Below, one piece after another: positions 56,269-64,000 of a stretch of 64,000 nt of DNA. The translations under genes were made by a program, and so were the position numbers. Position 1 is the first letter of the stretch. Every line of letters begins with the position of its first letter. The notes beneath the pieces were generated by a model. That model was given only the letters and a program-made list of their open reading frames with translations. It was not told the DNA's origin and ran no database searches. Source of the DNA: Bradyrhizobium sp. WD16. GTDB taxonomy: Bacteria; Pseudomonadota; Alphaproteobacteria; Rhizobiales; Xanthobacteraceae. The stretch lies in assembly GCF_024181725.1 (NCBI RefSeq), contig NZ_CP028908.1, positions 5,631,501-5,695,500 on the forward strand, written 5' to 3'.

Positions 56269-56808
56269 TCAGCCCTTCTGCGGCGGCTGTTCCGCCATCA
56301 ATTCGCGCAGCTTGGCTTCTTCCTCGGGGGTCAGCCGGCTCGCGGCGACCGCAGCGGAATCGGCCTCTGGCGGGGCGCGGCGACGGCCGTGGCGCCACAG
56401 GAACACCCCGCCCGCCAGCAGCACCAGCGGCGGCAGCAACCACAGCAACAGGGTGTGGCTGTCGAAGCGCGGCTTGAGCAGCACGAATTCGCCATAGCGC
56501 GCCACCAGGAAATCGATCACCTTGGCGTCAGTGTCACCGGCGGCGATGCGCTCCCGCACCAGAAGGCGAAGATCGCGCGCCAGCGACGCATCGGAATCGT
56601 CGATCGACTGGTTCTGGCAGACCATGCAGCGCAATTCGCGCGACAGGGCTCGCGCCCGCGCTTCCTTGGCGGGGTCGGCCATCACCTCGTCGGGCTGGAC
56701 CGCCCGCGCCGCGAACGGCGCGCCCAGCGCAACGACCAGCAGCACCGCGGCAAGGCCGCGGCGCAGACGGAACAGCGGGCGAAACAAGGCAGTGCGCCGC
56801 ATCGTCAT
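56269..56808 (-). CDS. ccmH: Cytochrome c maturation protein CcmH (CycL)
   Basis: This 179-residue thioredoxin-like partner of the cytochrome c heme lyase has a signal peptide, the redox motif LRCMVCQNQS (Cys61 and Cys64), then FLVARYGEFVLLKPRF and a C-terminal membrane helix (TLLLWLLPPLVLLAGGVFLW). It reduces the CXXCH of apocytochrome c for heme ligation. Its ATG overlaps the ccmF stop by 4 bp (ATGA), so translation is coupled. The last ~25 residues are charged. Confidence 0.94.
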   Translation of the reverse strand: MTMRRTALFRPLFRLRRGLAAVLLVVALGAPFAARAVQPDEVMADPAKEARARALSRELRCMVCQNQSIDDSDASLARDLRLLVRERIAAGDTDAKVIDFLVARYGEFVLLKPRFDSHTLLLWLLPPLVLLAGGVFLWRHGRRRAPPEADSAAVAASRLTPEEEAKLRELMAEQPPQKG

Positions 56809-58790
56809 TCCGCCGGTTGCAGGGCGCGCGCCGCCTTGGCCGGCTTGGGCGCCCCCACCCGCAGGCGGCGGTCGGAGAGCGACAGGCCGCCGCCGATCGC
56901 CATCACCACCGCGCCGAGCCAGATCAGCAGAACGAGCGGCTTGTGATAGATGCGCACGGCGATGCCGCCGTCGGCGGTGGCCTCGCCCAGCGAAATGTAG
57001 AGCTGGCTGAAGCCTCGCGACATCAACGCCGCTTCCGTCGTCGCCGAGCCACGCGCGGCAAAACTGCGCTTGGACGGCGTCATCACGCCGATCGCGCGGC
57101 CCGCGCCCGTCGCCACCGTGAAGCGGCCGATCATCTCGCGGAAATTGGGTCCCTGGCGCTCGCCAAGATCGACCAGTTGCAGGTTGTAGCCGCTGATCGA
57201 GGCGACATCGCCCGGCTTCATGGTCGCGATGTACTCGCTGCTCCAGGTGGTCTCGCAGACAATGCCGATCAGGGTGAGACCGAGGCCGGCATGGGCGATC
57301 ATGGTGCCCCAGGCCGAACGCGGCAGTCCGCCGGCGCGGCGCAGCGAGATGGAAAATGGCGCGCGGAACAGAGCGATGCGCTCGGCGAAGTCGGTGAGCG
57401 CGCCGAGGATGACGAAGACACCTAGTCCGATCGCCAGCGGCGCGAACACGGCGCCGCCGCGGCTGACGGCGAGTACGATCGCGGCCGTGAACAGGGCGAT
57501 GCCGCCGGCCACCATCAGTCGCTGCGCCGCGCCGAGCAGATCGCCGCGCTTCCAGGCGAGCAGCGGCCCGAACGGCACCGCCGCCAGGAGCGGCAGGAAC
57601 AGCGGCCCGAACGTGAGATTGAAGAACGGCGCTCCGACCGAGATCTTCTCGCCGGTCAGGACCTCGAGAATCAGCGGATAGAGCGTGCCGACGAATACGG
57701 TGGCGCAGGCGGTGGTCAGGAACAGATTGTTGAGGACCAGGGCCCCTTCCCGCGAGATCGGCGCAAACAGGCCGCCCTGCTTCAGGGCCGGCGCCCGCCA
57801 GGCATAGAGCGCGAGGCTGCCGCCGATGAAGAAACACAGGATCAGCAGGATGAAGACGCCGCGGCGCGGATCATTGGCGAAGGCATGCACCGAGGTCAGC
57901 ACGCCCGAACGCACCAGGAAGGTGCCGAGCAGCGACAGCGAGAAGGTCAGGATCGCGAGCAGGATGGTCCAGACCTTGAGCGCTTCGCGCTTTTCCATCA
58001 CCAGCGACGAGTGCAGCAGTGCGGTGCCGGCGAGCCAGGGCATCAGCGAGGCGTTCTCGACCGGATCCCAGAACCACCAGCCACCCCAGCCGAGTTCGTA
58101 ATAGGCCCAGTACGATCCCATGGCGATGCCGAGGGTGAGGAATATCCAGGCCATCAGCGTCCAGGGCCGCACCCAGCGGGCCCAGGCGGCGTCGATCCGG
58201 CCGTCGATCAGCGCCGCGATGGCGAAGGCGAACGACACCGAAAAGCCGACATAGCCGAGATAGAGCAGCGGCGGATGGACGGCGAGGCCGATGTCCTGCA
58301 GCACCGGATTGAGGTCGCGGCCCTCGATCGGCGGATTGGCGAGACGCAGGAACGGATTCGATGTGATCAGGATGAAAAGATAGAACGCGGTCGCCACCCA
58401 GGCCTGCGCCGCCAGCACCAGCGCCTTCAGCGAGGCCGGCAGGTTGGTGCCGAAGCCCGCGACCAGGCCGCCGAACAGCGCCAGGATCAGCACCCACAGC
58501 AGCATCGAGCCCTCGTGGTTGCCCCAGACGCCGGTCACCTTGTAGAGCAGCGGCTTCATCGAGTGGGAATTCTCGTAGACGTTCGCCACCGAGAAATCCG
58601 AGGTGACGTGCAGCGTCACCAGCGCGGCGAAGGCCAAGCCGGCGAACAGCATCTGCGCCAGCGCTGTCGACGACGCGAGTTGCATCAGTGCCGGATCGCG
58701 CCAGCGGGCGCCGATGACGGGAATGCTCGCCTGGATCAGCGCCAGACCGAGCGCCAACACCAATGCATAATGGCCTGCCTCGGCGATCAT
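56805..58790 (-). CDS. ccmF: Heme lyase subunit CcmF (CycK)
   Basis: This 661-residue polytopic membrane protein with about 15 hydrophobic segments has the WWD domain [22 protein letters not shown] and [22 protein letters not shown] with conserved histidines. It is the core of the system I heme lyase that attaches heme to apocytochromes in the periplasm. It overlaps ccmH and ccmE by 4 bp on either side, so the four genes ccmI-E-F-H act as one operon, apart from a 101 bp gap before ccmE. Confidence 0.96.
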   Translation of the reverse strand: MIAEAGHYALVLALGLALIQASIPVIGARWRDPALMQLASSTALAQMLFAGLAFAALVTLHVTSDFSVANVYENSHSMKPLLYKVTGVWGNHEGSMLLWVLILALFGGLVAGFGTNLPASLKALVLAAQAWVATAFYLFILITSNPFLRLANPPIEGRDLNPVLQDIGLAVHPPLLYLGYVGFSVSFAFAIAALIDGRIDAAWARWVRPWTLMAWIFLTLGIAMGSYWAYYELGWGGWWFWDPVENASLMPWLAGTALLHSSLVMEKREALKVWTILLAILTFSLSLLGTFLVRSGVLTSVHAFANDPRRGVFILLILCFFIGGSLALYAWRAPALKQGGLFAPISREGALVLNNLFLTTACATVFVGTLYPLILEVLTGEKISVGAPFFNLTFGPLFLPLLAAVPFGPLLAWKRGDLLGAAQRLMVAGGIALFTAAIVLAVSRGGAVFAPLAIGLGVFVILGALTDFAERIALFRAPFSISLRRAGGLPRSAWGTMIAHAGLGLTLIGIVCETTWSSEYIATMKPGDVASISGYNLQLVDLGERQGPNFREMIGRFTVATGAGRAIGVMTPSKRSFAARGSATTEAALMSRGFSQLYISLGEATADGGIAVRIYHKPLVLLIWLGAVVMAIGGGLSLSDRRLRVGAPKPAKAARALQPAE

Positions 58791-59317
58791 TTCGCGGTGG
58801 CCTCCGCGGTCGGTCCGGCGCCCTTCGCGCCGCTGGTCGCCGATGCATTCGCGGCATCGCCCTCCGTCACGCCCTTCCTGGCGTAATCATTCATCCAGTG
58901 ACCGTCCTTCTTGAGGGCATCGGCCACCTCCTTGGGCATGTAGTTCTCGTCATGCTTGGCGAGGACGGTGTCGGCGCGGAACACGCCGCCGGCATCGATC
59001 GCGCCCTCGGCGACGACGCCCTGGCCCTCGCGGAACAGGTCGGGAAGAATGCCCTTGTAGGCCACCGGCAGATCGGCCTTGCCGTCGGAGACCTCGAACT
59101 TCACCGCGAGGTTGTCGCCGCGCACCAGCGAGCCCGGCTGCACCAGGCCGCCGAGACGGAAACGCTTGCCGGGCGGAATGTGTTTTTCGGCGGCCATCGA
59201 CGGGGTCGAGAAGAACACGATGGAATCCCGCAGCGCGTTGAGCACCAGCGCCGCTGCCACCGCGAGCACCGCGATCGCGCCGCCGATCATGGTCAAACGC
59301 CGCTGCTTCCGGGTCAT
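58787..59317 (-). CDS. ccmE: Heme chaperone CcmE (CycJ)
   Basis: This 176-residue membrane-anchored chaperone has one N-terminal helix ([20 protein letters not shown]), an OB-fold beta barrel, and the heme-binding HxxxY motif [10 protein letters not shown] (His122, Tyr126). It receives heme from CcmC and passes it to CcmF. Residues after about 150 form a flexible Ala/Gly-rich tail. Its stop overlaps the ccmF start (ATGA). Confidence 0.96.
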   Translation of the reverse strand: MTRKQRRLTMIGGAIAVLAVAAALVLNALRDSIVFFSTPSMAAEKHIPPGKRFRLGGLVQPGSLVRGDNLAVKFEVSDGKADLPVAYKGILPDLFREGQGVVAEGAIDAGGVFRADTVLAKHDENYMPKEVADALKKDGHWMNDYARKGVTEGDAANASATSGAKGAGPTAEATAK

Positions 59318-59418
59318 CCGCCCACTCCTTCGCCTTGCGTCCTGCGCCTGCCGCCCTGGCGCCGATCGGATCGGAGCGAAGGCTCAGGCCTGTCGTTTTG
59401 CCGCGTCGTCGTCACGCG

Positions 59419-60528
59419 CTACCCATCGAGGCCGAGATCCTTCAAGCCGTCGTTGAGCTTCTGCAACCGCGCGGCGTCGCGGCCGAGCGCCTGACGCGCA
59501 TCGGCCCGCGCCGCCTTCGCCTTGTCGGTCTCGCCGAGCACCATATAGGCACGAACCAGCCGCAGCCATCCCTCGGGGTCGTCGCCATTGTCCTTCAGGC
59601 GCGCGGCGAGACGATCGACCATGCCGCGAATCATGGTGTCGCGGTCGCCGGCCGGCATGTTCTTGGCGGCGGCGACGTCCGCCGCACTCGGCCCGGGCGC
59701 AGCATTTCCGCCGACACGGGCCAGCGCCGCCTGGACCAGCGGCCGCCACGGCGCGCTCGGCGGCGCGCCCGCCAGCAGCGCCTGCCAAGTCGCCGCGGCC
59801 TCGGCCGTGCGGCCGTCCTGCTCGGCGGCAAGGCCGAGAAAATAGCGCGCCTTGACGTCGCCGCCGTCGAGCGCGGCGGCGCGTTCGAATGCCGCCTTGG
59901 CATCGGCGGTGACGACGCCGCCGGCGGCGGCCACCATCGCCTCGCCGAGATCGGAATGCCGATCCGCCGTCTCGCCGCCGGAGGTGATCAGATTGCGGAA
60001 CGCGCGCACCGCATCGTCATAGCGTCCCTGCCGCATCAGCACCGGGGCAAGCACCTGCCAGCCGCGGGCATCGCCCGGATTCTTTTCCAGGTGAGCCTGA
60101 ACCTGCGCCACCAGGGCGTCGAGCGAGGCCGTCGTTGTCGCCTGCTGGCGCGTCCGCTCGGCGAGCGGCAGGTCCGGCAATTGCGGCGAGCCGAGGCTGA
60201 GATAGGTCGCGATGGTCAGAGACGGCAGCCCGATCAGCGCCACCAGCGCGACCGCACGCCGCAGGTTGCGCGACGTGGCCGCCGACGAAGCTCCGCTCTC
60301 GGCGGCGCTCGCCGCCAACAGCCGCCGCCCGATCTCGGCGCGCGCCGCCTCGGCCTCCGCCGCGCCGATCAGCCCCGCGGCCTGATCGCGCGCCACTTCG
60401 GCCAGCTGGTCCCGATAGACCACCGACTCGCTGCCGCCACCGACCTTGGCCGGCCTTCGCCCAAGCGGCCAGAGCACGGCGAAGACCGCGGCGACCGTCA
60501 TCAAGGCAAGGATAAACCACAGTGACAT
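59419..60528 (-). CDS. ccmI: Cytochrome c biogenesis protein CcmI (CycH)
   Basis: This 369-residue protein has an N-terminal membrane helix (MSLWFILALMTVAAVFAVLWPL), a cytoplasmic loop with a leucine-zipper-like segment, a second helix near residue 90, and periplasmic TPR repeats (DARGWQVLAPVLMRQGRYDDAVRAF; DVKARYFLGLAAEQDGRTAEAAATW). It presents apocytochrome c to the heme lyase. The ATG at 60528 begins the typical MSLWF start; the frame extends to 60579 without family sequence. Confidence 0.93.
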   Translation of the reverse strand: MSLWFILALMTVAAVFAVLWPLGRRPAKVGGGSESVVYRDQLAEVARDQAAGLIGAAEAEAARAEIGRRLLAASAAESGASSAATSRNLRRAVALVALIGLPSLTIATYLSLGSPQLPDLPLAERTRQQATTTASLDALVAQVQAHLEKNPGDARGWQVLAPVLMRQGRYDDAVRAFRNLITSGGETADRHSDLGEAMVAAAGGVVTADAKAAFERAAALDGGDVKARYFLGLAAEQDGRTAEAAATWQALLAGAPPSAPWRPLVQAALARVGGNAAPGPSAADVAAAKNMPAGDRDTMIRGMVDRLAARLKDNGDDPEGWLRLVRAYMVLGETDKAKAARADARQALGRDAARLQKLNDGLKDLGLDG

Positions 60529-60714
60529 GAAAGACTTACGCCGGGATTCGGCCCGGATCCGAAGGCACGACAGCCGCACACAATGGCCGGGTTACACCAC
60601 GGCTGGTACCCCCCGCGCAATTGCGATTTGGCGCGGTCCCCTTCAGGTCTTTACCGGAGGTGGCGAGCACAATTGGGGCGCCTTGAAGGTTCCCGGCGAC
60701 TGGCAGGCGGGCAA

Positions 60715-62106
60715 CTAACCGGCGCGGGAGGCCTTGCGCTCGCCGGAGAGCGCCACATCGGCGGCCTTGCGCATCAGGGCGGCATAGTCGTGGCCGAACA
60801 GCACGTCGCAGAAACGGATGGCGGCATCGACCTGCATCTGGCGGAACGGCCGCGTCTTGGGGTCGCTGGCGCGTAGCGATTCGACCAGGGCCTGGGTCGC
60901 GGCCTCGGTGTATTGCTGCAGATCCGAGAAGGTTCGCAGCGTCACCTCGTTGATCGCCAGCTCGCTGGCGTAGGTACGGCAGACCGCGACGAAATCGATC
61001 AGCGCCGCAGTCTCCTCGATCTCGGTCGGATCGAGGCGAGAGGCCGCGGTGATGTCCTTGTCCGGACGCTGGCGCAACAGCCGCCGCACCCGTCCCGGCA
61101 CGCCCTCGAGTTCGGCACGCAGGATGTTGGAGATCTCGGCGCGGATCGCGGAGAGCCGCTTGCCCCAGGCGGACTCGTTGCGGATGTCGAGTTCGGTGCG
61201 CAGGCCGCGCAGCCCGTCATGGATGATCTTGAGCCGGTGCGACAGGCTCTCGAGCCGCCCCTGCTTCATGTCGGTGCGCAGTTCCGACACCAGCTCCGAC
61301 AGATCGTGGATGACCATGGCGACGGCAACGCCGTAATTGGTGGCGGCGACGCGGATCTCGTCGTCGGAACCGGCGACGGCGACCGCAAGGCGGATCACCT
61401 GCCACGGCGACGCCAGCTTCTGGATCAGGAGCGACAGCGAAAACGGCAGCGCCTCGGCCGTCTGCAGCGACGGCACGTTCATCGCCGCCTGCACCGCGGC
61501 AAGCTGGGACTCGGCGAGGTTGCGCACGTTGCCGGCAATGCGCGCCGAGAAACTCTCGAGCGGTTCGCGATTCTTGAGCACCACCGCGGTGGCCGCCAGG
61601 TCTTCGACCACGGCCGGCCCGCCGACCCGGCTCAACGCCCGCTGGTCGGCGCCACGCCCCGTCGAGGCGACCTGCTCGATCGCATTCGCCGCCGCGAGCT
61701 GGACCTTGCGCGTCGCCTGCTCCACCGTCGCGGCGGGGCCGCTGCGCAAGGCGGCATCGAGCTCGGCGACTTCGCCGACGATGGCCTCGCCCTTGAGCCA
61801 GTTCCAGATCTGGTTCAGCGACACGCGCCGGATCTGGCCCGGCCGCAACGCCGCCTTGGTGTCGACCAGGAAGGGCTCGAGCGGGCGAAATACCAGGCGC
61901 GCGGGGTCTTCGGAGCGTTGCCGCTCATTGCTGTCGGTGGCGCGCACGACCAGGCGCAGCTGCTCCAGCACCAGGCTCGCCACCGCCACGTCCTGGCCGC
62001 GCTCGACCGCACGCTCGAACTCGCGCATCAGCAGCGCCTGCGACTTCGGCGGAAGCTGTGCGAGAAAGTCCCTGAGGCGCTCGAGTGACTGCGCAGCTAG
62101 TGCCAT
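60715..62106 (-). CDS. Conserved hypothetical, mostly helical protein
   Basis: This 463-residue protein starts at MALAAQSLERLRDFLAQLP. It is hydrophilic and largely helical with coiled-coil-like stretches (LRTDMKQGRLESLSHRLKIIHDGLRGLRTELD) and no catalytic motif that I recognise. A protein of this kind next to ccmI is remembered in Bradyrhizobium-type genomes, but I know no function. It has no signal peptide and no clear membrane segment, so it is probably cytoplasmic. The start is uncertain between 62106 and 62145. About 186 bp separate it from ccmI. Confidence 0.7.
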   Translation of the reverse strand: MALAAQSLERLRDFLAQLPPKSQALLMREFERAVERGQDVAVASLVLEQLRLVVRATDSNERQRSEDPARLVFRPLEPFLVDTKAALRPGQIRRVSLNQIWNWLKGEAIVGEVAELDAALRSGPAATVEQATRKVQLAAANAIEQVASTGRGADQRALSRVGGPAVVEDLAATAVVLKNREPLESFSARIAGNVRNLAESQLAAVQAAMNVPSLQTAEALPFSLSLLIQKLASPWQVIRLAVAVAGSDDEIRVAATNYGVAVAMVIHDLSELVSELRTDMKQGRLESLSHRLKIIHDGLRGLRTELDIRNESAWGKRLSAIRAEISNILRAELEGVPGRVRRLLRQRPDKDITAASRLDPTEIEETAALIDFVAVCRTYASELAINEVTLRTFSDLQQYTEAATQALVESLRASDPKTRPFRQMQVDAAIRFCDVLFGHDYAALMRKAADVALSGERKASRAG

Positions 62107-62344
62107 AGTTCGAGGAATCCGGTCGTGCGTGCCGGGAACGCCCATGGGGTCCCGATCGGTTGATAGCAGCAGCGACGTTAAGGACGTGTTGAGGAAGAGC
62201 CCGGGCGGTGCGAATTGTGCCCCGCCCCCGGCGGCACCGGCGACCGCCTCTCCGGCCCGAGCCGCTCTCTGCCCAAACAGAGAAAGCCTTTCAGGCGAAG
62301 CCGATACCGGCTGACATTGAGAAAATACTTGGAGGTAAAAACCT

Positions 62345-62511
62345 CTAGTGCGATGGATCTGACGCTCGTATCAGCGTTGCAGCGAATTCTCCGTACGCGC
62401 GTCAGATCCAAAACCACACTAGAATCATAGCCATGCTAGTGTCCCTTTGGTTCTAACGTTCGTACGAGCGCTCGCTGCAAAGTGATACGAACGTTAGAAC
62501 CGGGATACTAG
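62345..62511. repeat. Repeat locus A-linker-B (A6, B5)
   Basis: A6 (62345-62422) and B5 (62436-62511) are joined by the linker AATCATAGCCATG (62423-62435). B5 has inner stem TTCTAACG/CGTTAGAA, whereas B1, B2 and B4 keep TTCCAACG, with CGTTGGAA in B1 and B2; the C-G to T-A change is compensated on both arms in B5. The last CTAG contains the stop codon (TAG, reverse strand) of the downstream kinase gene. The preceding 62146-62344 holds no recognisable gene. Confidence 0.93.
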
Positions 62512-63926
62512 GCCACCGCCGGCAGCACGAGCTCGGAACGCAGGCCGCCGGTCGGCGCGGCGCCCAGGGTCAGGCTGCCTTGGTAGAGCGCGGCGAGATC
62601 GACGACGATGGCAAGACCAAGGCCCGAGCCGGGCTTGGATTCGTCGAGCCGCTGGCCGCGGCGCGCGACCTGGGCCCGCTCGGCCGGCGACAGGCCGGGG
62701 CCGTCATCGTCCACCAGGATATGCAGCGTCGACGTCGGTTCCGATCCGGTTGGCGGCAGCAGCACGACCTCAACCGACACCTGGCTGCGGGCCCATTTGC
62801 AGGCATTGTCGACCAGATTACCGACCATCTCCTCGAGATCCTGGCGCTCGCCGCGGAATTTCGCCCCGTCCGGACAGGTCGCCTCGACGCTGATGTCGCG
62901 GTCGCGATGGATCTTCGCCATCGTCCGGCGCAACCCCTCGATCACCGGGGCGACATCGGTCACGGTACCGACCACCGTGACGCGGGCAGCGATGCGGGCG
63001 CGTTCGAGATGATGGGCCACCATGTTGCGCATCAGCTGCGTCTGCTCGAGGACCTTGGCGGCGAACGGATCGCCGCGATGGGCATTGGCTTCGTTGACGA
63101 TCACCGACAGCGGCGTCTTGATGGCGTGAGCGAGATTGCCGACGTGGGTGCGGGCGCGCTCGACAATCTCCCGATTGGCGTCGATCAGGGCGTTGGTCTC
63201 GCGCGCCAGAGGCGCGATCTCCACCGGAAACTCGCCTTCCAGGCGCTCGGCCCGTCCGGATCGAATCGCCGCCAGGGCCTCCGAAATGCGCTTGAGCGGC
63301 GCGAGGCCGAAGCGGACCTGGAAGATCGTGGTGACGACGAGGACCAGCGTCAGCGCCGCAAAGGTGCCGCCAAGGTAATAGTCGAACGTGCGGGTCTCGT
63401 CGAAGATCTCGCTGGCGTCCCCTGCGACCCGCACCAGGAAGCGCCCGTCGCTGCCGAAATCAACCTGTCGCACGACCATGCGCAGGCGCTGGTCCTCCGG
63501 GCCGGTGACGTAGCCGATGCGAACGCCGGCCGCGGTCAGCCGTGAATCGGCCTCGTTGAGGGCCGGCAATTCCTTGTCCCACAGCGACCGCGAAGAGCGT
63601 ACATCGGGTTTTTCGGAATCGAGCCGTCCGATCTGCCAGTACCAGCCCGACAGCGGGATTTCGAACAGCGGCTCGCCGAGCGACTGGAACTGGTGTTCGG
63701 CGTTTTCATCCGGCGTCGCGGCCTCGGCGATCAGTGTCCGCAGGTAGAGATTGAGCCGGCGGTCGAACGAGCGCTCCACCGCCTGGCGATAGACCGAGGA
63801 CAGCACGAAACCGGTGATGACGAGGATGATGACGACCCACGCCGTTGCCGACAGGAACAGGCGGGTGGCGAGCGAACTCGTGCGGCGGCGTCGACCTTCG
63901 TACCGGCGCTGCGGCGAATCCTTCAT
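62508..63926 (-). CDS. PhoQ/FeuQ-like sensor histidine kinase
   Basis: This is an about 472-residue kinase starting MKDSPQRRYEGRRRR. It has two membrane helices (about residues 25-45 and 185-205), a PhoQ-like periplasmic sensor, the His box VGNLAHAIKTPLSVIVNEA (His near 266), and a HATPase with LVDNACKWARSQ and GSGLGLAIVVDL. It resembles FeuQ-type kinases remembered upstream of ccm genes in rhizobia; its regulator would lie beyond 64000. Its stop codon is in a repeat CTAG and its first ~8 codons align with family A repeat sequence (63903-63941). Confidence 0.87.
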   Translation of the reverse strand: MKDSPQRRYEGRRRRTSSLATRLFLSATAWVVIILVITGFVLSSVYRQAVERSFDRRLNLYLRTLIAEAATPDENAEHQFQSLGEPLFEIPLSGWYWQIGRLDSEKPDVRSSRSLWDKELPALNEADSRLTAAGVRIGYVTGPEDQRLRMVVRQVDFGSDGRFLVRVAGDASEIFDETRTFDYYLGGTFAALTLVLVVTTIFQVRFGLAPLKRISEALAAIRSGRAERLEGEFPVEIAPLARETNALIDANREIVERARTHVGNLAHAIKTPLSVIVNEANAHRGDPFAAKVLEQTQLMRNMVAHHLERARIAARVTVVGTVTDVAPVIEGLRRTMAKIHRDRDISVEATCPDGAKFRGERQDLEEMVGNLVDNACKWARSQVSVEVVLLPPTGSEPTSTLHILVDDDGPGLSPAERAQVARRGQRLDESKPGSGLGLAIVVDLAALYQGSLTLGAAPTGGLRSELVLPAVA

Positions 63927-63980
63927 ACGAGCGTCAAATCCAGGAGCGTACGGGACCGGTGCCCGCTTTCCGAAGTTCGT
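63903..63980. repeat. Partial A and C repeat halves at the kinase start
   Basis: On the minus strand 63941-63903 aligns with the left arm and loop of family A (32 of 39 positions by eye), and contains the kinase start codon. On the plus strand 63956-63980 (CCGG then TGCCCGCTTTCCGAAGTTCGT) is the left arm of family C; its right arm is absent or beyond the window. The two halves face each other around a CCGG in place of CTAG. Confidence 0.7.
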
Positions 63981-64000
63981 CCATCGATACCGCATCTCCT

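Noticed and set aside
60446-60718. Small open frame upstream of ccmI ending GGEHNWGALKVPGDWQAGN
   Set aside because: It begins antisense to ccmI, has no recognisable family and no convincing ribosome-binding site.

Overview
The window looks like a chromosomal segment of a GC-rich alphaproteobacterium, most likely of the Bradyrhizobium / Rhodopseudomonas group (Hyphomicrobiales, Nitrobacteraceae). The best evidence is the block ccmI-ccmE-ccmF-ccmH-degP-response regulator-histidine kinase-glnE (60528 down to 48952), an order remembered from that group. No rRNA, tRNA, CRISPR array, transposase or prophage gene was seen.

Layout. 1-7740: catabolic genes. An IclR regulator sits with an FAD monooxygenase and an aromatic-acid-type MFS transporter, with two near-identical operator-like sites. 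Next come an IlvD/Edd dehydratase and a DapA-like enzyme, probably for a sugar acid. 7787-17783: a glycogen-debranching-type enzyme, a PRC-barrel protein, an MFS carrier, a GT4 glycosyltransferase, an ABC exporter and a large MscS channel. 18268-27283: FAD-linked oxidase, D-threonine-aldolase-like protein, 2-hydroxyacid dehydrogenase, RraA-like protein, pncB, VanZ-like protein, a TctC-type binding protein, an M20 amidohydrolase and a broken alcohol dehydrogenase. 27376-29000: small housekeeping genes. 29042-42740: an exopolysaccharide locus (galE, GT26 transferase, Wzz/GumC-like protein, deacetylase, methyltransferase, GT2, FemAB/GNAT-like protein, flippase, Tat-exported GH10 glycanase, two more glycosyltransferases). 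42855-46131: SDR, MDR oxidoreductase and a CDF metal exporter. 46371-63926: signalling and envelope genes (PdhS/PleC-like kinase, glnE, a two-component system, degP, cytochrome c maturation, a conserved hypothetical, and a PhoQ/FeuQ-like kinase).

The most unusual content is a family of structured intergenic repeats. Twenty-two near-complete hairpins of 72-79 bp, plus two partial ones, occur at eight places. They fall into five sequence families (A-E here) that share no core sequence but share one architecture: a CTAG at each end, a short outer stem beginning TG and ending CA, a 3-5 nt asymmetric bulge, a long inner stem, and a loop carrying GCYGCAA or a close variant. They occur as composites of two hairpins joined by an AT-rich linker of exactly 13 nt between CTAGs. 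A pairs with B, D with E, and C with C, and the bulge always faces the linker. Tandem composites share one CTAG. Stem changes are compensated between copies. In at least five genes the TAG stop codon is part of the boundary CTAG, and one kinase gene appears to start inside a family A copy. I read this as a non-autonomous mobile composite repeat targeting CTAG, perhaps working as a bidirectional terminator or RNA element. The mobility and the function are inference; the structure can be read directly from the sequence.
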